Below are positions 7,741 through 14,795 of a stretch of DNA of 17,328 nt, piece by piece. The translations under genes were made by a program, and so were the position numbers. The notes under the pieces were generated by a model that saw only the letters and a list, made by a program, of their open reading frames with translations, ran no database searches and was not told the origin of the DNA. Origin of the DNA: CALJIC01 sp039805565 (GTDB taxonomy: Bacteria > Chloroflexota > Chloroflexia > Chloroflexales > Roseiflexaceae); the NCBI GenBank assembly GCA_039805565.1, contig JBDLTZ010000049.1, positions 1 to 17,328 on the forward strand, read 5' to 3'. Positions within the stretch are counted from its first letter, which is position 1. Each line of letters opens with the position of its first letter.

Positions 7741-8658
7741 ATGCCCCGCTACCCGCAGACGGTCCTGGTCTCGTGCGAAATCCCGTGGGACGAGCGCGAG
7801 CACCTGCTCGAGGACGCCTTCCGCGCCGAGGTGCGCCACACGCTTGCCTGTGGCTTCCGCCACCTGTACATCTTCGGCACCGCCGGCGAGGGGTACGCCG
7901 TCGATACGCCGCGCTTCCGCCGGATCGTCGAGATCTTCGCCGAGGAGACCGGTGCGTCCGAGGTGTCCCCGATGGTCGGGGTGATCGCCCTCTCAACCGC
8001 TACGGTCGTCGAGCGGGTGGCGATCGCCCACGCCGCCGGATTCCGCACCTTCCAGCTCTCGCTGCCCTCCTGGGGCGTGCTCAACGACGCCGAAGTGCTG
8101 GCCTTCTTCCGCGACGTGTGCGGTGCGTTCCCCGACTCGCGCTTCCTGCACTACAACTTGCCGCGGGCCAAGCGGCTGCTGGCCGGCGCCGACTACCGGC
8201 GCCTGGTGGAGGCGGTGCCGAACCTGGTGGCGACGAAGAACACCGGCGGTGGCCTGGCGCGCGCCGCCGACCTGATGACCGGCGCGCCCGAACTGCAGCA
8301 CTTCTTCGGCGAGGAGAACTTCCCGCACGGCTGCATGTTTGGCCAGTGCTCGTTACTCTCGTCTGTCGGCGTGCTGGCGCCCCGGCGCGTCTGGGCCTAC
8401 TTCGAGGCCGGCTGCTCGCGCGACGTGGCAGCGATGTTCACCCACCAGCACGAGTTCATGCGCTTCTTCCGTGAGGTGTTTGCGCCGGTATCCGGTGAGC
8501 GGATCGACGGCGCCTTCGATAAGGCGATCGTCCGCATGGCCGGGCTGGAGACGATGCCGCTGCGCCTGCTCTCGCCCTACCAAAGCATGACCGACGCCGA
8601 GTACCAGGCGTGCCACACCACGTTCCGCGAGCGCTTCGCATCATGGGTGGAGTCATGA
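7741..8658 (+). CDS. DapA/NanA-family aldolase or dehydratase (class I, Schiff base)
   Basis: This 305-residue TIM-barrel protein has the family landmarks. GTAGEG at 46-51 corresponds to the GTTGES or GSTGE loop. The proton-relay tyrosine is Y138 (HYNLP) and the Schiff-base lysine is K166 (VATKNTGGG). The Y-to-K distance of 28 residues equals that of E. coli DapA (Y133, K161). The second loop residue is Ala instead of Thr, so a true dihydrodipicolinate synthase is unlikely. Family members act on 2-keto-3-deoxy sugar acids, N-acetylneuraminate, or 5-dehydro-4-deoxyglucarate. Next to an enolase-superfamily dehydratase, a 2-keto-3-deoxy sugar acid substrate is the best guess. GAGG at 7731-7734 is 6 bases before the ATG. 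Its stop overlaps the next start (ATGA). Confidence 0.9.
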   Translation: MPRYPQTVLVSCEIPWDEREHLLEDAFRAEVRHTLACGFRHLYIFGTAGEGYAVDTPRFRRIVEIFAEETGASEVSPMVGVIALSTATVVERVAIAHAAGFRTFQLSLPSWGVLNDAEVLAFFRDVCGAFPDSRFLHYNLPRAKRLLAGADYRRLVEAVPNLVATKNTGGGLARAADLMTGAPELQHFFGEENFPHGCMFGQCSLLSSVGVLAPRRVWAYFEAGCSRDVAAMFTHQHEFMRFFREVFAPVSGERIDGAFDKAIVRMAGLETMPLRLLSPYQSMTDAEYQACHTTFRERFASWVES

Positions 8659-9758
8659 GGATCATCGCGACCGGCACGCTGGCACGCGGCCGCGCAGGCA
8701 CGCCGCGCGCCACCTTCACCTTCCCATGCCTGCTGGCGCTGCCGAATGGTGAGCTGCTTGCGACCTGCCGCACCGGCTCGACCAAGGACAGCGAGGATGA
8801 GACCGTCGAGCTGTACCGCTCGCCTGACGGTGGCCGCACCTGGGAGGGCCCATCGCGGCCCTTCGGCGAGCCACACGCCGGCCTGAAGCTGTGCTACCTC
8901 ACCTCTGTCACACCCGATAGGCTCATCGCCGCCGCGATGTGGGTCGATCACACTGCTCACCCCGGCGCGCCGCTATTCAACCCGCAGACTGAAGGCTGCC
9001 TACCGATGGCCATCTTGCTCGCGGAGTCCGCCGACAGCGGCGTGAGCTGGACGCCCTGGCGGACCGTGCCGATGCCGGCCGACCTCGGACCACCGAGCCT
9101 GACGTCGCCGCTGGTGCCGCTCCCGGCTGGCGCGCTCGCCATGAGCGTCGAGAGCAACAAGGCCTACGATGACGCGTCACACTGGCGCCAGCGCGTTGTG
9201 CTCCTGCGCTCCGATGACGGCGGCCGCAGCTGGGGCGAACCGCTCGTCACCGGCGAAGACCCCTCCAGGCGGATCTTCAACTGGGACCAGCGCCTCGCCA
9301 CAGCCTCCGACGGCCGGTTAGCGGCGTTCGTGTGGACCTACGACCGCCAGGCGCAGCGCTACCGCAACATCCACCGGCGCGTGAGCCATGACGGCGGCGC
9401 ATCCTGGTCCGCCGCCGAGGACCTAGGCTTTGCCGACCAGGCCGGGCGGCCGGCAGTGCTCGGGGACGGTCGGGTGCTTCTGCCGTATGTCGACCGGTTC
9501 GCCAGCCGCGCGATCCGGATCCGCGTCGCGCCGGACGTTGCGGCGCCCTTCGACGCCGCGAGCGACATGGTGATCTACCAGCACGGCGCGGCGCCGACCG
9601 GCGCAAGCGATGACACCGGCGCGCTGCTGGCCGAAATGGGCGTCTGGAGCTTCGGCCTGCCGTACGCTGAGGTGCTGCCGGACGGGGAGGTGCTGGTCGC
9701 CTACTACGCGGGCGCCGGCGAGACGCTGGACATCTGCTGGGCTCGGCTGGAGGTGTGA
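8655..9758 (+). CDS. Sialidase-fold (Asp-box) protein, catalysis doubtful
   Basis: The protein has 367 residues from ATG 8655, which overlaps the previous stop by 4 bases. Four textbook Asp boxes are present: SPDGGRTW (56-63), SADSGVSW (125-132), SDDGGRSW (186-193) and SHDGGASW (244-251), which indicates a six-bladed sialidase or BNR propeller. The first catalytic arginine region (Y/FRIP in sialidases) reads TFPCLLALPNG here, so the Arg is missing at that place. There is no signal peptide, which is unlike secreted sialidases. It may be a glycosidase with altered chemistry, a lyase, or a sugar-binding protein. The neighbouring DapA/NanA-family gene makes a sialic-acid link tempting, but the evidence is weak. 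Confidence 0.86.
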   Translation: MRIIATGTLARGRAGTPRATFTFPCLLALPNGELLATCRTGSTKDSEDETVELYRSPDGGRTWEGPSRPFGEPHAGLKLCYLTSVTPDRLIAAAMWVDHTAHPGAPLFNPQTEGCLPMAILLAESADSGVSWTPWRTVPMPADLGPPSLTSPLVPLPAGALAMSVESNKAYDDASHWRQRVVLLRSDDGGRSWGEPLVTGEDPSRRIFNWDQRLATASDGRLAAFVWTYDRQAQRYRNIHRRVSHDGGASWSAAEDLGFADQAGRPAVLGDGRVLLPYVDRFASRAIRIRVAPDVAAPFDAASDMVIYQHGAAPTGASDDTGALLAEMGVWSFGLPYAEVLPDGEVLVAYYAGAGETLDICWARLEV

Positions 9759-9759
9759 G

Positions 9760-10983
9760 ATGAAGATCACCGACGTGCGGACTGTGCTGCTCACCGGGCC
9801 GTGCACCGCCGACCCGTATCTGCTCGAGGCGCGCCGCCGGCGGAGTGTGGCGCTGATCGAGATTCACACCGACGGGCCGCACACGGGGATCGGCGAGAGC
9901 TACGCCGGCTACTTCTGTCCCGAGCTGGTGCCGACGGCGGTGGACTACTACCGGCCGATCCTCCTTGGCGTCGACCTGCTCAAGACCGACATCCATACGC
10001 TCTGGCGGCGCATGTACCTGTGCGAAAACTTCTGGGGCCGCGTCGGGTTTGGGCCTGCGGTGCTCTCGGGGATCGAGGCAGCACTGTGGGATCTCAAGGG
10101 CAAGCTGCTCGGCCTGCCGGTGTATGAGCTGCTCGGCGGCCGCTGCCACGAGCGCCTGCTGGCCTACGCCACCGGCGGCCCGAGCAACTGGCCGCCCGAC
10201 AAGCTCAAGGCCAAGGTCGGCTTCTACCTGGACCTCGGCTTCCGCGCCTTCAAGGTGGGCGCCGGCTACTACGACTCGGCGGCCGGCGCCGCAGTCCCCG
10301 CCCCCTCCCTGAGCGCCGCCGTGGAAATGGAGGCCGGCAAGGCCCGGCTGCTGCGCGAGCATGTCGGCCCGGACGTCGGCATCCTCATGGACGGCCACAT
10401 GGGCAACCCGCTCGGCGACGCCTGGGACCTCGCCACTGCGCGGGCGGTCCTGCGGGCGGTCGAGCCGTACGACCTGTTCTTCTTCGAGGAGCCGCTGCCC
10501 TACACCGACCCGTGGGGCTACGCCGAGCTGCGCCGCTCGACCAGCGTGCCGGTGGCCGGCGGCGAGTGCCTCACCACACTGGCAGAGTTCCGCCAGTACG
10601 CCGACCTCGACGCGCTGACGATTGCCCAGCCGGACGCCGCCTGGGTCGGTGGGCTGGGCGAGTTTGTCCGCGTTGCGCGCATGTTCGACGCGCGCGGCAA
10701 GAGGATCGCAACTCATTCGTGGGGCGCTGGGGTGGCACAGATGCAGAACATCCACGCTGGCTTCGCCTCGCCGAACACCACGATCCTTGAGATCCCGCCC
10801 GCCGCCGGCCCGCTACACACCGAGCTGTGGGGCGACTCGTTCATGATGCGCGACGGCTATGTGCTCCCCCCCCAGGCGCCGGGCCTCGGCGTGAATCTCA
10901 CCGACGCGATCAAGGAGAAATACCCGTTCGTCCCTGGAAGCGGCGAGTTTAACAGCGTGCCCGGCAAGATCTTGGAGGACTGA
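9760..10983 (+). CDS. Enolase-superfamily sugar acid dehydratase-like enzyme (MR/MLE family)
   Basis: The protein has 407 residues from ATG 9760, with GGAGG at 9749-9753 six bases upstream. Metal ligands are readable as D211 (MDGHM), E243 (FFEEPLP) and E269 (AGGECL). The His-Asp dyad typical of the mandelate racemase group is D292 (QPDAAW) and H319 (THSWG). H213, two residues after the first ligand, resembles galactonate dehydratase-type enzymes rather than the DxN of mandelate racemase. The second barrel strand has a single Lys (K165, KVG) instead of KxK. The likely reaction is dehydration of an aldonate or uronate to a 2-keto-3-deoxy acid, which would feed the DapA-family enzyme upstream. 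A run of eight C bases lies at 10866-10873 inside the gene. Confidence 0.92.
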   Translation: MKITDVRTVLLTGPCTADPYLLEARRRRSVALIEIHTDGPHTGIGESYAGYFCPELVPTAVDYYRPILLGVDLLKTDIHTLWRRMYLCENFWGRVGFGPAVLSGIEAALWDLKGKLLGLPVYELLGGRCHERLLAYATGGPSNWPPDKLKAKVGFYLDLGFRAFKVGAGYYDSAAGAAVPAPSLSAAVEMEAGKARLLREHVGPDVGILMDGHMGNPLGDAWDLATARAVLRAVEPYDLFFFEEPLPYTDPWGYAELRRSTSVPVAGGECLTTLAEFRQYADLDALTIAQPDAAWVGGLGEFVRVARMFDARGKRIATHSWGAGVAQMQNIHAGFASPNTTILEIPPAAGPLHTELWGDSFMMRDGYVLPPQAPGLGVNLTDAIKEKYPFVPGSGEFNSVPGKILED

Positions 10984-10985
10984 CC

Positions 10986-12071
10986 ATGGGCCAGTACCGC
11001 GTCGGGGTGATCGGCTGCGGCCGGATTGCAAGCACTATGGAGGACGAGTCGGACGTCCACCCGGTGACGATCGCCGGTGCGTTCGATGCGCTGCCCGGCG
11101 CACAGATCGTCGCAGCCTGCAATCGCGGTGAAGCGGCGCTGCGCGCCTTCGGGCGGCGCTGGGGGGTGGAGGCGCTGTACCGTGACTACCGCGAGATGCT
11201 GGCGCGCGAGCAACTCGACATCGTCGTCGTCGCGACGCACCCGCCGCAGCACGCCGAGCTGGTGGTGGCAGCGGCCGAGGCCGGCGTGCGCGGCATCTTC
11301 TGCGAGAAGCCGCTCGCGCTCAGCCTGGCCGAGTGCGACGCAATGCTCACCGCCTGCGAGCGCCGTGGCGTCGCGCTGCTCGTCAACTGCACCCGCCGCT
11401 GGTCCGGGCAGTACCAGGCAGTGAAGGAGTTGATCGAACAGGGCGAGCTCGGGAGGCTGCTGCACATCGTCGCCCACTGCGAGGGGTGCAAGCCGGCACC
11501 GGAGTGGGTGGCCGAGACTGAGGGGCCGCTGTTGCACGACGCTGTCCACACCTTCGACATCCTGCGCTTCTTTGCCGGGGAGATCGCCTCGGTACAGGGC
11601 ACGGCGACGCGGCGCGCGCGCACCGACCTGCGTGTTGAGGACACCAGTTACGCGCTAGTGCAGTTCGTCTCCGGCGTCGACGGCGTGGTGATCACCGACG
11701 AGCTGACTGAGTACGCGCGCTGGGACATCGAGCTGCAGTGTGAGCGCGGCGTGGTGCGGCTCGAGTGGCGCCCGGGGTTGTGGCGCTCGCAGCCGATGGC
11801 TTTCGAGGCCGGGCGCTGGTGGGAGCTGGCCCCAGATGAACTACCGGCGCCGGCCTGGGAGGAGCCGTCGATTCTTCGCGCCACCGCCGACCTGCTGAGC
11901 TGTGTTGAGCGGGGCGGCAGGCCGCGCTGCTCCGGCGAAGATGGCCGGGCCGCCGTCGAGGCGATCATGGCGATCTACGAGTCGCAGCGCCGCGGCGGCG
12001 CGCGCGTGGAGCTGCCCATCGGGGTCTCGGAGCCCCTGCTCGAGGTGCTGCGGCGCGAAGGGCGGCTCTAG
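10986..12071 (+). CDS. Gfo/Idh/MocA family oxidoreductase
   Basis: This is a complete 361-residue member. Its N-terminal dinucleotide-binding motif is GVIGCGRIA (residues 7-15) and its EKP motif is at 107-109. A His/Asp-containing stretch (LLHDAVHTFD) lies in the C-terminal domain where the substrate binds. GGAGG at 10974-10978 is 7 bases before the ATG, and the gene starts 2 bases after the previous stop. It is a cytoplasmic NAD(P)-dependent oxidoreductase of sugars or sugar derivatives; the exact substrate cannot be read. It is divergent from the truncated family member at the left edge, so the two probably handle different substrates or steps. Confidence 0.94.
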   Translation: MGQYRVGVIGCGRIASTMEDESDVHPVTIAGAFDALPGAQIVAACNRGEAALRAFGRRWGVEALYRDYREMLAREQLDIVVVATHPPQHAELVVAAAEAGVRGIFCEKPLALSLAECDAMLTACERRGVALLVNCTRRWSGQYQAVKELIEQGELGRLLHIVAHCEGCKPAPEWVAETEGPLLHDAVHTFDILRFFAGEIASVQGTATRRARTDLRVEDTSYALVQFVSGVDGVVITDELTEYARWDIELQCERGVVRLEWRPGLWRSQPMAFEAGRWWELAPDELPAPAWEEPSILRATADLLSCVERGGRPRCSGEDGRAAVEAIMAIYESQRRGGARVELPIGVSEPLLEVLRREGRL

Positions 12072-12073
12072 CG

Positions 12074-12979
12074 ATGGCGCGGCGGCCACTGGCTCGCCGG
12101 CTGGCGCGGCAGGGCGCCGAGCTCGCGCTGCGCCTCGTGGCGGTGTTCCTTACGGCCGGACTGTGCAGCTTCCTGACGATCTACCGGCCGGTGCTGCGGG
12201 CCATCTACGACGCTCTGGAGAGCTACGCGGCCTTTGTAGCCGGGGTTGGCACAGCCTGGCAGGATGTCGGGCCATTCGTGCTGGCAGACTACACCAGTAG
12301 TATGCTGGCGCTTGGTGCCGCGCTGGCGCTGGCGCTCGCGATCGGCCTCCCGGCCGGGCTGCTGGCCGGGACCAGGCGCGCGTCGCCTCTCGCCGCCATC
12401 ATTCGCCTTGCCAGCTCGCTCGGCAGCATGATGCCTGCCTTCCTCCTGGCACTGGCGATCATGGTGTTCTTCGTGCTCTACGTGCTGCCGCTCACCGGCG
12501 TGCGCTTCATCCTGCTCTCCAGCCAGGAGCCAACGACCGACCCGCGCCGGCTGCTCCCAATCGCGCTGACGCTTGCGGCGCGGCCGCTGGCTTACTTCAC
12601 AGCGGTCACTGAAGCAGCGACGCGCGACACGCTCGCGGCGGACTACATCCGAACGGCGCGGGCCAAAGGCTTGCCCGAGCTCCTCGTGCTCGCTCGCCAC
12701 GTGCTGCCCCACGTTCTTGTCACGCTGGTGGGTGCTGTTCCCGCCGCGCTGCTCTTCTCGGTGAGCACTCTGCCGATCGTCGAGTTTGTCTTCAGCTGGC
12801 CGGGTGTGGGCCAGGAGCTGCTCTACCGGATCGTCGCGTCGCCGGAGGCCAGTCCCAGGACTGCCGCGCTCGTCGCCTTTCTGCTGGCGAGCATCGGGGG
12901 AACCTATGTGCTGGTGGCGCTCTTGGCTGAGACGGCCCGGCGCCTGCTCGACCCACGGGCGCACCTGGCGGAGCGATGA
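12074..12979 (+). CDS. Divergent ABC transporter permease, DppB-like
   Basis: The protein has 301 residues with several hydrophobic segments, starting near residues 18-36 and 76-97. An ATPase-contact loop DYIRTARAKGL (from D190) is almost identical to that of the first DppB-like permease. It ends with the RRLLDPR motif usual at the C-terminus of this family. The N-terminal third is unusual: the periplasmic LRGDLG-type region seen in normal DppB proteins is not recognisable. It starts 2 bases after the previous stop with only a weak ribosome binding site, so coupling is likely. It pairs with the next gene (4-base overlap). No binding protein or ATPase lies beside it. Confidence 0.88.
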   Translation: MARRPLARRLARQGAELALRLVAVFLTAGLCSFLTIYRPVLRAIYDALESYAAFVAGVGTAWQDVGPFVLADYTSSMLALGAALALALAIGLPAGLLAGTRRASPLAAIIRLASSLGSMMPAFLLALAIMVFFVLYVLPLTGVRFILLSSQEPTTDPRRLLPIALTLAARPLAYFTAVTEAATRDTLAADYIRTARAKGLPELLVLARHVLPHVLVTLVGAVPAALLFSVSTLPIVEFVFSWPGVGQELLYRIVASPEASPRTAALVAFLLASIGGTYVLVALLAETARRLLDPRAHLAER

Positions 12980-13917
12980 GACCGGCAATGATGAACGGTC
13001 CCATCATGCGGGTTCTGCGGTCGGCGGTCCGCTACCACGCGCTGCTGCTGGGGTTGGTGGTGCTGGCGCCGATCATGGCAGCGGCCCTCGCGCCCTGGCT
13101 TGTGGCGCCGGCAGATCCGGAGGCGCGCGGGCCTGCACTGACAATGATCGATGGAGTGCCGACCGCACCGCCCTATCCGCCCGGCGAAGAGTACTGGCTC
13201 GGAAGCGATCTGCGGGCGCGCGACCTGCTCAGCCGCCTCGTGTTCGGCGCCCGCACCACGCTCGGACTGGCGCTCGCCGCGGCGGCCATCCGGATCATGC
13301 TCGGTGCGGGGCTCGGGTGGGCCGCGGCGAGCTTCTCAGGCGCCGTGCGCAGCTGGGTGCTGGTGTCGGCCAGCGTCTCGGCTGCGCTCCCGGCCCTGCT
13401 GTTCGCCTTCCTTCTGATCACCACGATTGGGCCGCAGCGCGGGATGCCGGTGTTCCTGCTGGGGATCGGGCTGAGCGGCTGGGCGGCCTGGACCCAGCTA
13501 GTCTACACCGGCATCCAACAAATCCAGGCTGAACCCTATATGGAGGCGGCCCTGGCGGTCGGCGCGACGCGGCGTTCGCAGCTGCGCTACTACCTGCTGC
13601 CGAACCTGCTGCCGAGCCTGCTGCCGGTTGCGGCGCAGGAGGTCGCTGCGACGCTCGTGATCCTGGCCGAGCTTGGCTTCCTCGGCATCTACCTGGGCAT
13701 CGACCGCCCGGTGCGCTTGAGCGACCTGCTCAGCGGCGAGCAGCCCCAGCTCCCGGCGCCTGAGTGGGGCGGCATGCTGGCCGGGACGCGCCTTGAGGTC
13801 TTCCGCTGGTACTGGCTGCCGCTCGCGCCCGCGGCCGCATTCCTGACTTCCATTCTCGGGCTGTACCTCCTTGCGGAAGGCTTGCGACAGTGGCTCACAG
13901 GGTCGCGGCGCGCTTGA
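12976..13917 (+). CDS. Divergent ABC transporter permease, DppC-like
   Basis: The 313-residue protein overlaps the previous gene (ATGA at 12976-12979). It has the OppC-style signature EYWLGSDLRARDLLSRLVFG, a membrane helix near residues 19-38, further helices, and an EAA loop at 190-192 (YMEAALAVGATRRSQL). GGAG at 12970-12973 is only 2 bases before ATG 12976; ATGs at 12988 and 12991 are alternative starts. Its TGA stop (13915-13917) lies inside the -35 box of the next promoter. It may form a second importer with the 12074 product, using a binding protein from elsewhere or the one at 3734. Confidence 0.9.
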   Translation: MRPAMMNGPIMRVLRSAVRYHALLLGLVVLAPIMAAALAPWLVAPADPEARGPALTMIDGVPTAPPYPPGEEYWLGSDLRARDLLSRLVFGARTTLGLALAAAAIRIMLGAGLGWAAASFSGAVRSWVLVSASVSAALPALLFAFLLITTIGPQRGMPVFLLGIGLSGWAAWTQLVYTGIQQIQAEPYMEAALAVGATRRSQLRYYLLPNLLPSLLPVAAQEVAATLVILAELGFLGIYLGIDRPVRLSDLLSGEQPQLPAPEWGGMLAGTRLEVFRWYWLPLAPAAAFLTSILGLYLLAEGLRQWLTGSRRA

Positions 13918-13933
13918 CAACCAGGCGTGTCAA
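13914..13933. promoter_or_regulatory. Inverted repeat, candidate operator over the -35 box
   Basis: TTGACA and TGTCAA are perfect 6-base arms separated by 8 bases. They cover the -35 hexamer and most of the spacer. A repressor bound here would block RNA polymerase. A second, weaker inverted repeat (TGGTC, 9 bases, GACCA at 13944-13962) covers the predicted start site. A promoter this strong in an accessory locus would be expected to be controlled, but no regulator gene is intact in the window. Confidence 0.45.
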
Positions 13934-13942
13934 TGATATAAT
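13914..13942 (+). promoter_or_regulatory. Consensus sigma70-type promoter
   Basis: TTGACA at 13914-13919 and TATAAT at 13937-13942 are both exact consensus hexamers, separated by exactly 17 bases. Transcription would start near 13949. It overlaps the stop codon of the upstream permease and serves the SDR gene at 13995. The region is markedly more AT-rich than its surroundings. Confidence 0.88.
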
Positions 13943-13994
13943 ATGGTCCGATGGCCTGACCAGTATTATTCCCCTGATAGGCGAGGAGTCACCC

Positions 13995-14789
13995 ATGCCG
14001 GTGGTCGGCGAGCTGTTCGATCTGAGCGGGCGTGTCGCCGTGGTCGCCGGCGGCGCCGGGTTGCTCGGCTTTCAGATGGCGTCGGCGCTGATGCAGGCTG
14101 GCGCGTCGGTCGTCATTGCATCGCGGGACCTGGAGCGCTGCAGGACGCGCGCCGCTGAGCTCAGCGCGGCAAGCGGGCGGCCGGTGCTGCCGCTCCTGCT
14201 GGACGCCGAGAGCTACGACTCAGTCTCGGCCCTGGCAGACTCGATCCTCGAGCAGTTCGGGCGCATCGACGTGCTCGTGAACTCGATCGCCGGCGGGCGC
14301 GCGTACTCGGCCGAGGAGTTCCCGCCCGAGGAGTGGGACCGCAGCATCCACGCCAACCTGAGCACCGTCTTCTACCTGTGCCAGGTCTTTGGGAAGCACA
14401 TGCTGCGCCAGGGTAGGGGTAGCATCATCAACCTCGGCTCGATCTACGGCGCGGTAGCGCCGTACACTCACATCTATGAGAACACGGCCACTGGCCGCAA
14501 CCCGGTTGCCTACGGCGTCGCCAAGGCGGGCGTCATCCAACTCACGCGTTACCTGGGCGCAACCTGGTCCGCGATGGGTGTGCGTGTCAACTGCATAAGC
14601 CCAGGCGGCTTCTGGGAGCCTGGCACGGCCGACCCGGACTTCGAGCGTAACTACCATCGCATGTCGCCCAACCGGCGCAGTGGGAATGCCTCAGATCTGG
14701 AAGGCGCCGTCGTGTTCCTCGCCTCTGACGCGTCCGCTCACGTTGTCGGCCAGAACATCCAGGTCGACGGCGGCTGGACACTGTGGTGA
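13995..14789 (+). CDS. Short-chain dehydrogenase/reductase (SDR)
   Basis: The protein has 264 residues from ATG 13995, with GAGGAG at 13983-13988 six bases upstream. An upstream extension of the frame is rejected because it runs through the promoter. The cofactor-binding motif is AGGAGLLG (18-25), with Ala where most SDRs have Thr. Catalytic residues are S149, Y173 and K177 (YxxxK). The gap between Ser and Tyr is 24 residues instead of the usual 12-14, because of a loop with a Tyr-Glu-Asn segment. This resembles the SDR subgroup annotated as PtmA-like or gluconate dehydrogenase-like. It is a cytoplasmic NAD(P)-dependent sugar or polyol oxidoreductase; substrate unknown. Confidence 0.93.
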   Translation: MPVVGELFDLSGRVAVVAGGAGLLGFQMASALMQAGASVVIASRDLERCRTRAAELSAASGRPVLPLLLDAESYDSVSALADSILEQFGRIDVLVNSIAGGRAYSAEEFPPEEWDRSIHANLSTVFYLCQVFGKHMLRQGRGSIINLGSIYGAVAPYTHIYENTATGRNPVAYGVAKAGVIQLTRYLGATWSAMGVRVNCISPGGFWEPGTADPDFERNYHRMSPNRRSGNASDLEGAVVFLASDASAHVVGQNIQVDGGWTLW

Positions 14790-14795
14790 TAGTTC

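Noticed and set aside
8610..8654. Earlier start for the Asp-box protein
   Set aside because: ATG 8655 forms an ATGA overlap with the previous stop, and the extension lies inside the upstream gene without family similarity.
7741..8658. True dihydrodipicolinate synthase (lysine biosynthesis)
   Set aside because: The second Thr of the catalytic triad is Ala, and the neighbours are sugar genes, so a family-level name is safer.
9610..9759. Earlier start for the enolase-superfamily enzyme
   Set aside because: The extension is the out-of-frame end of the Asp-box gene. ATG 9760 has a strong GGAGG site and gives the usual family N-terminus.
9277..10755. Long - strand open frame (492 codons) across the Asp-box and dehydratase genes
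   Set aside because: It spans two well-supported + strand genes, is low-complexity and Arg/Ala/Pro-rich, and has no motifs.
13890..13994. Earlier start for the SDR
   Set aside because: It would translate through the promoter and the end of the permease gene. ATG 13995 has GAGGAG at good spacing.
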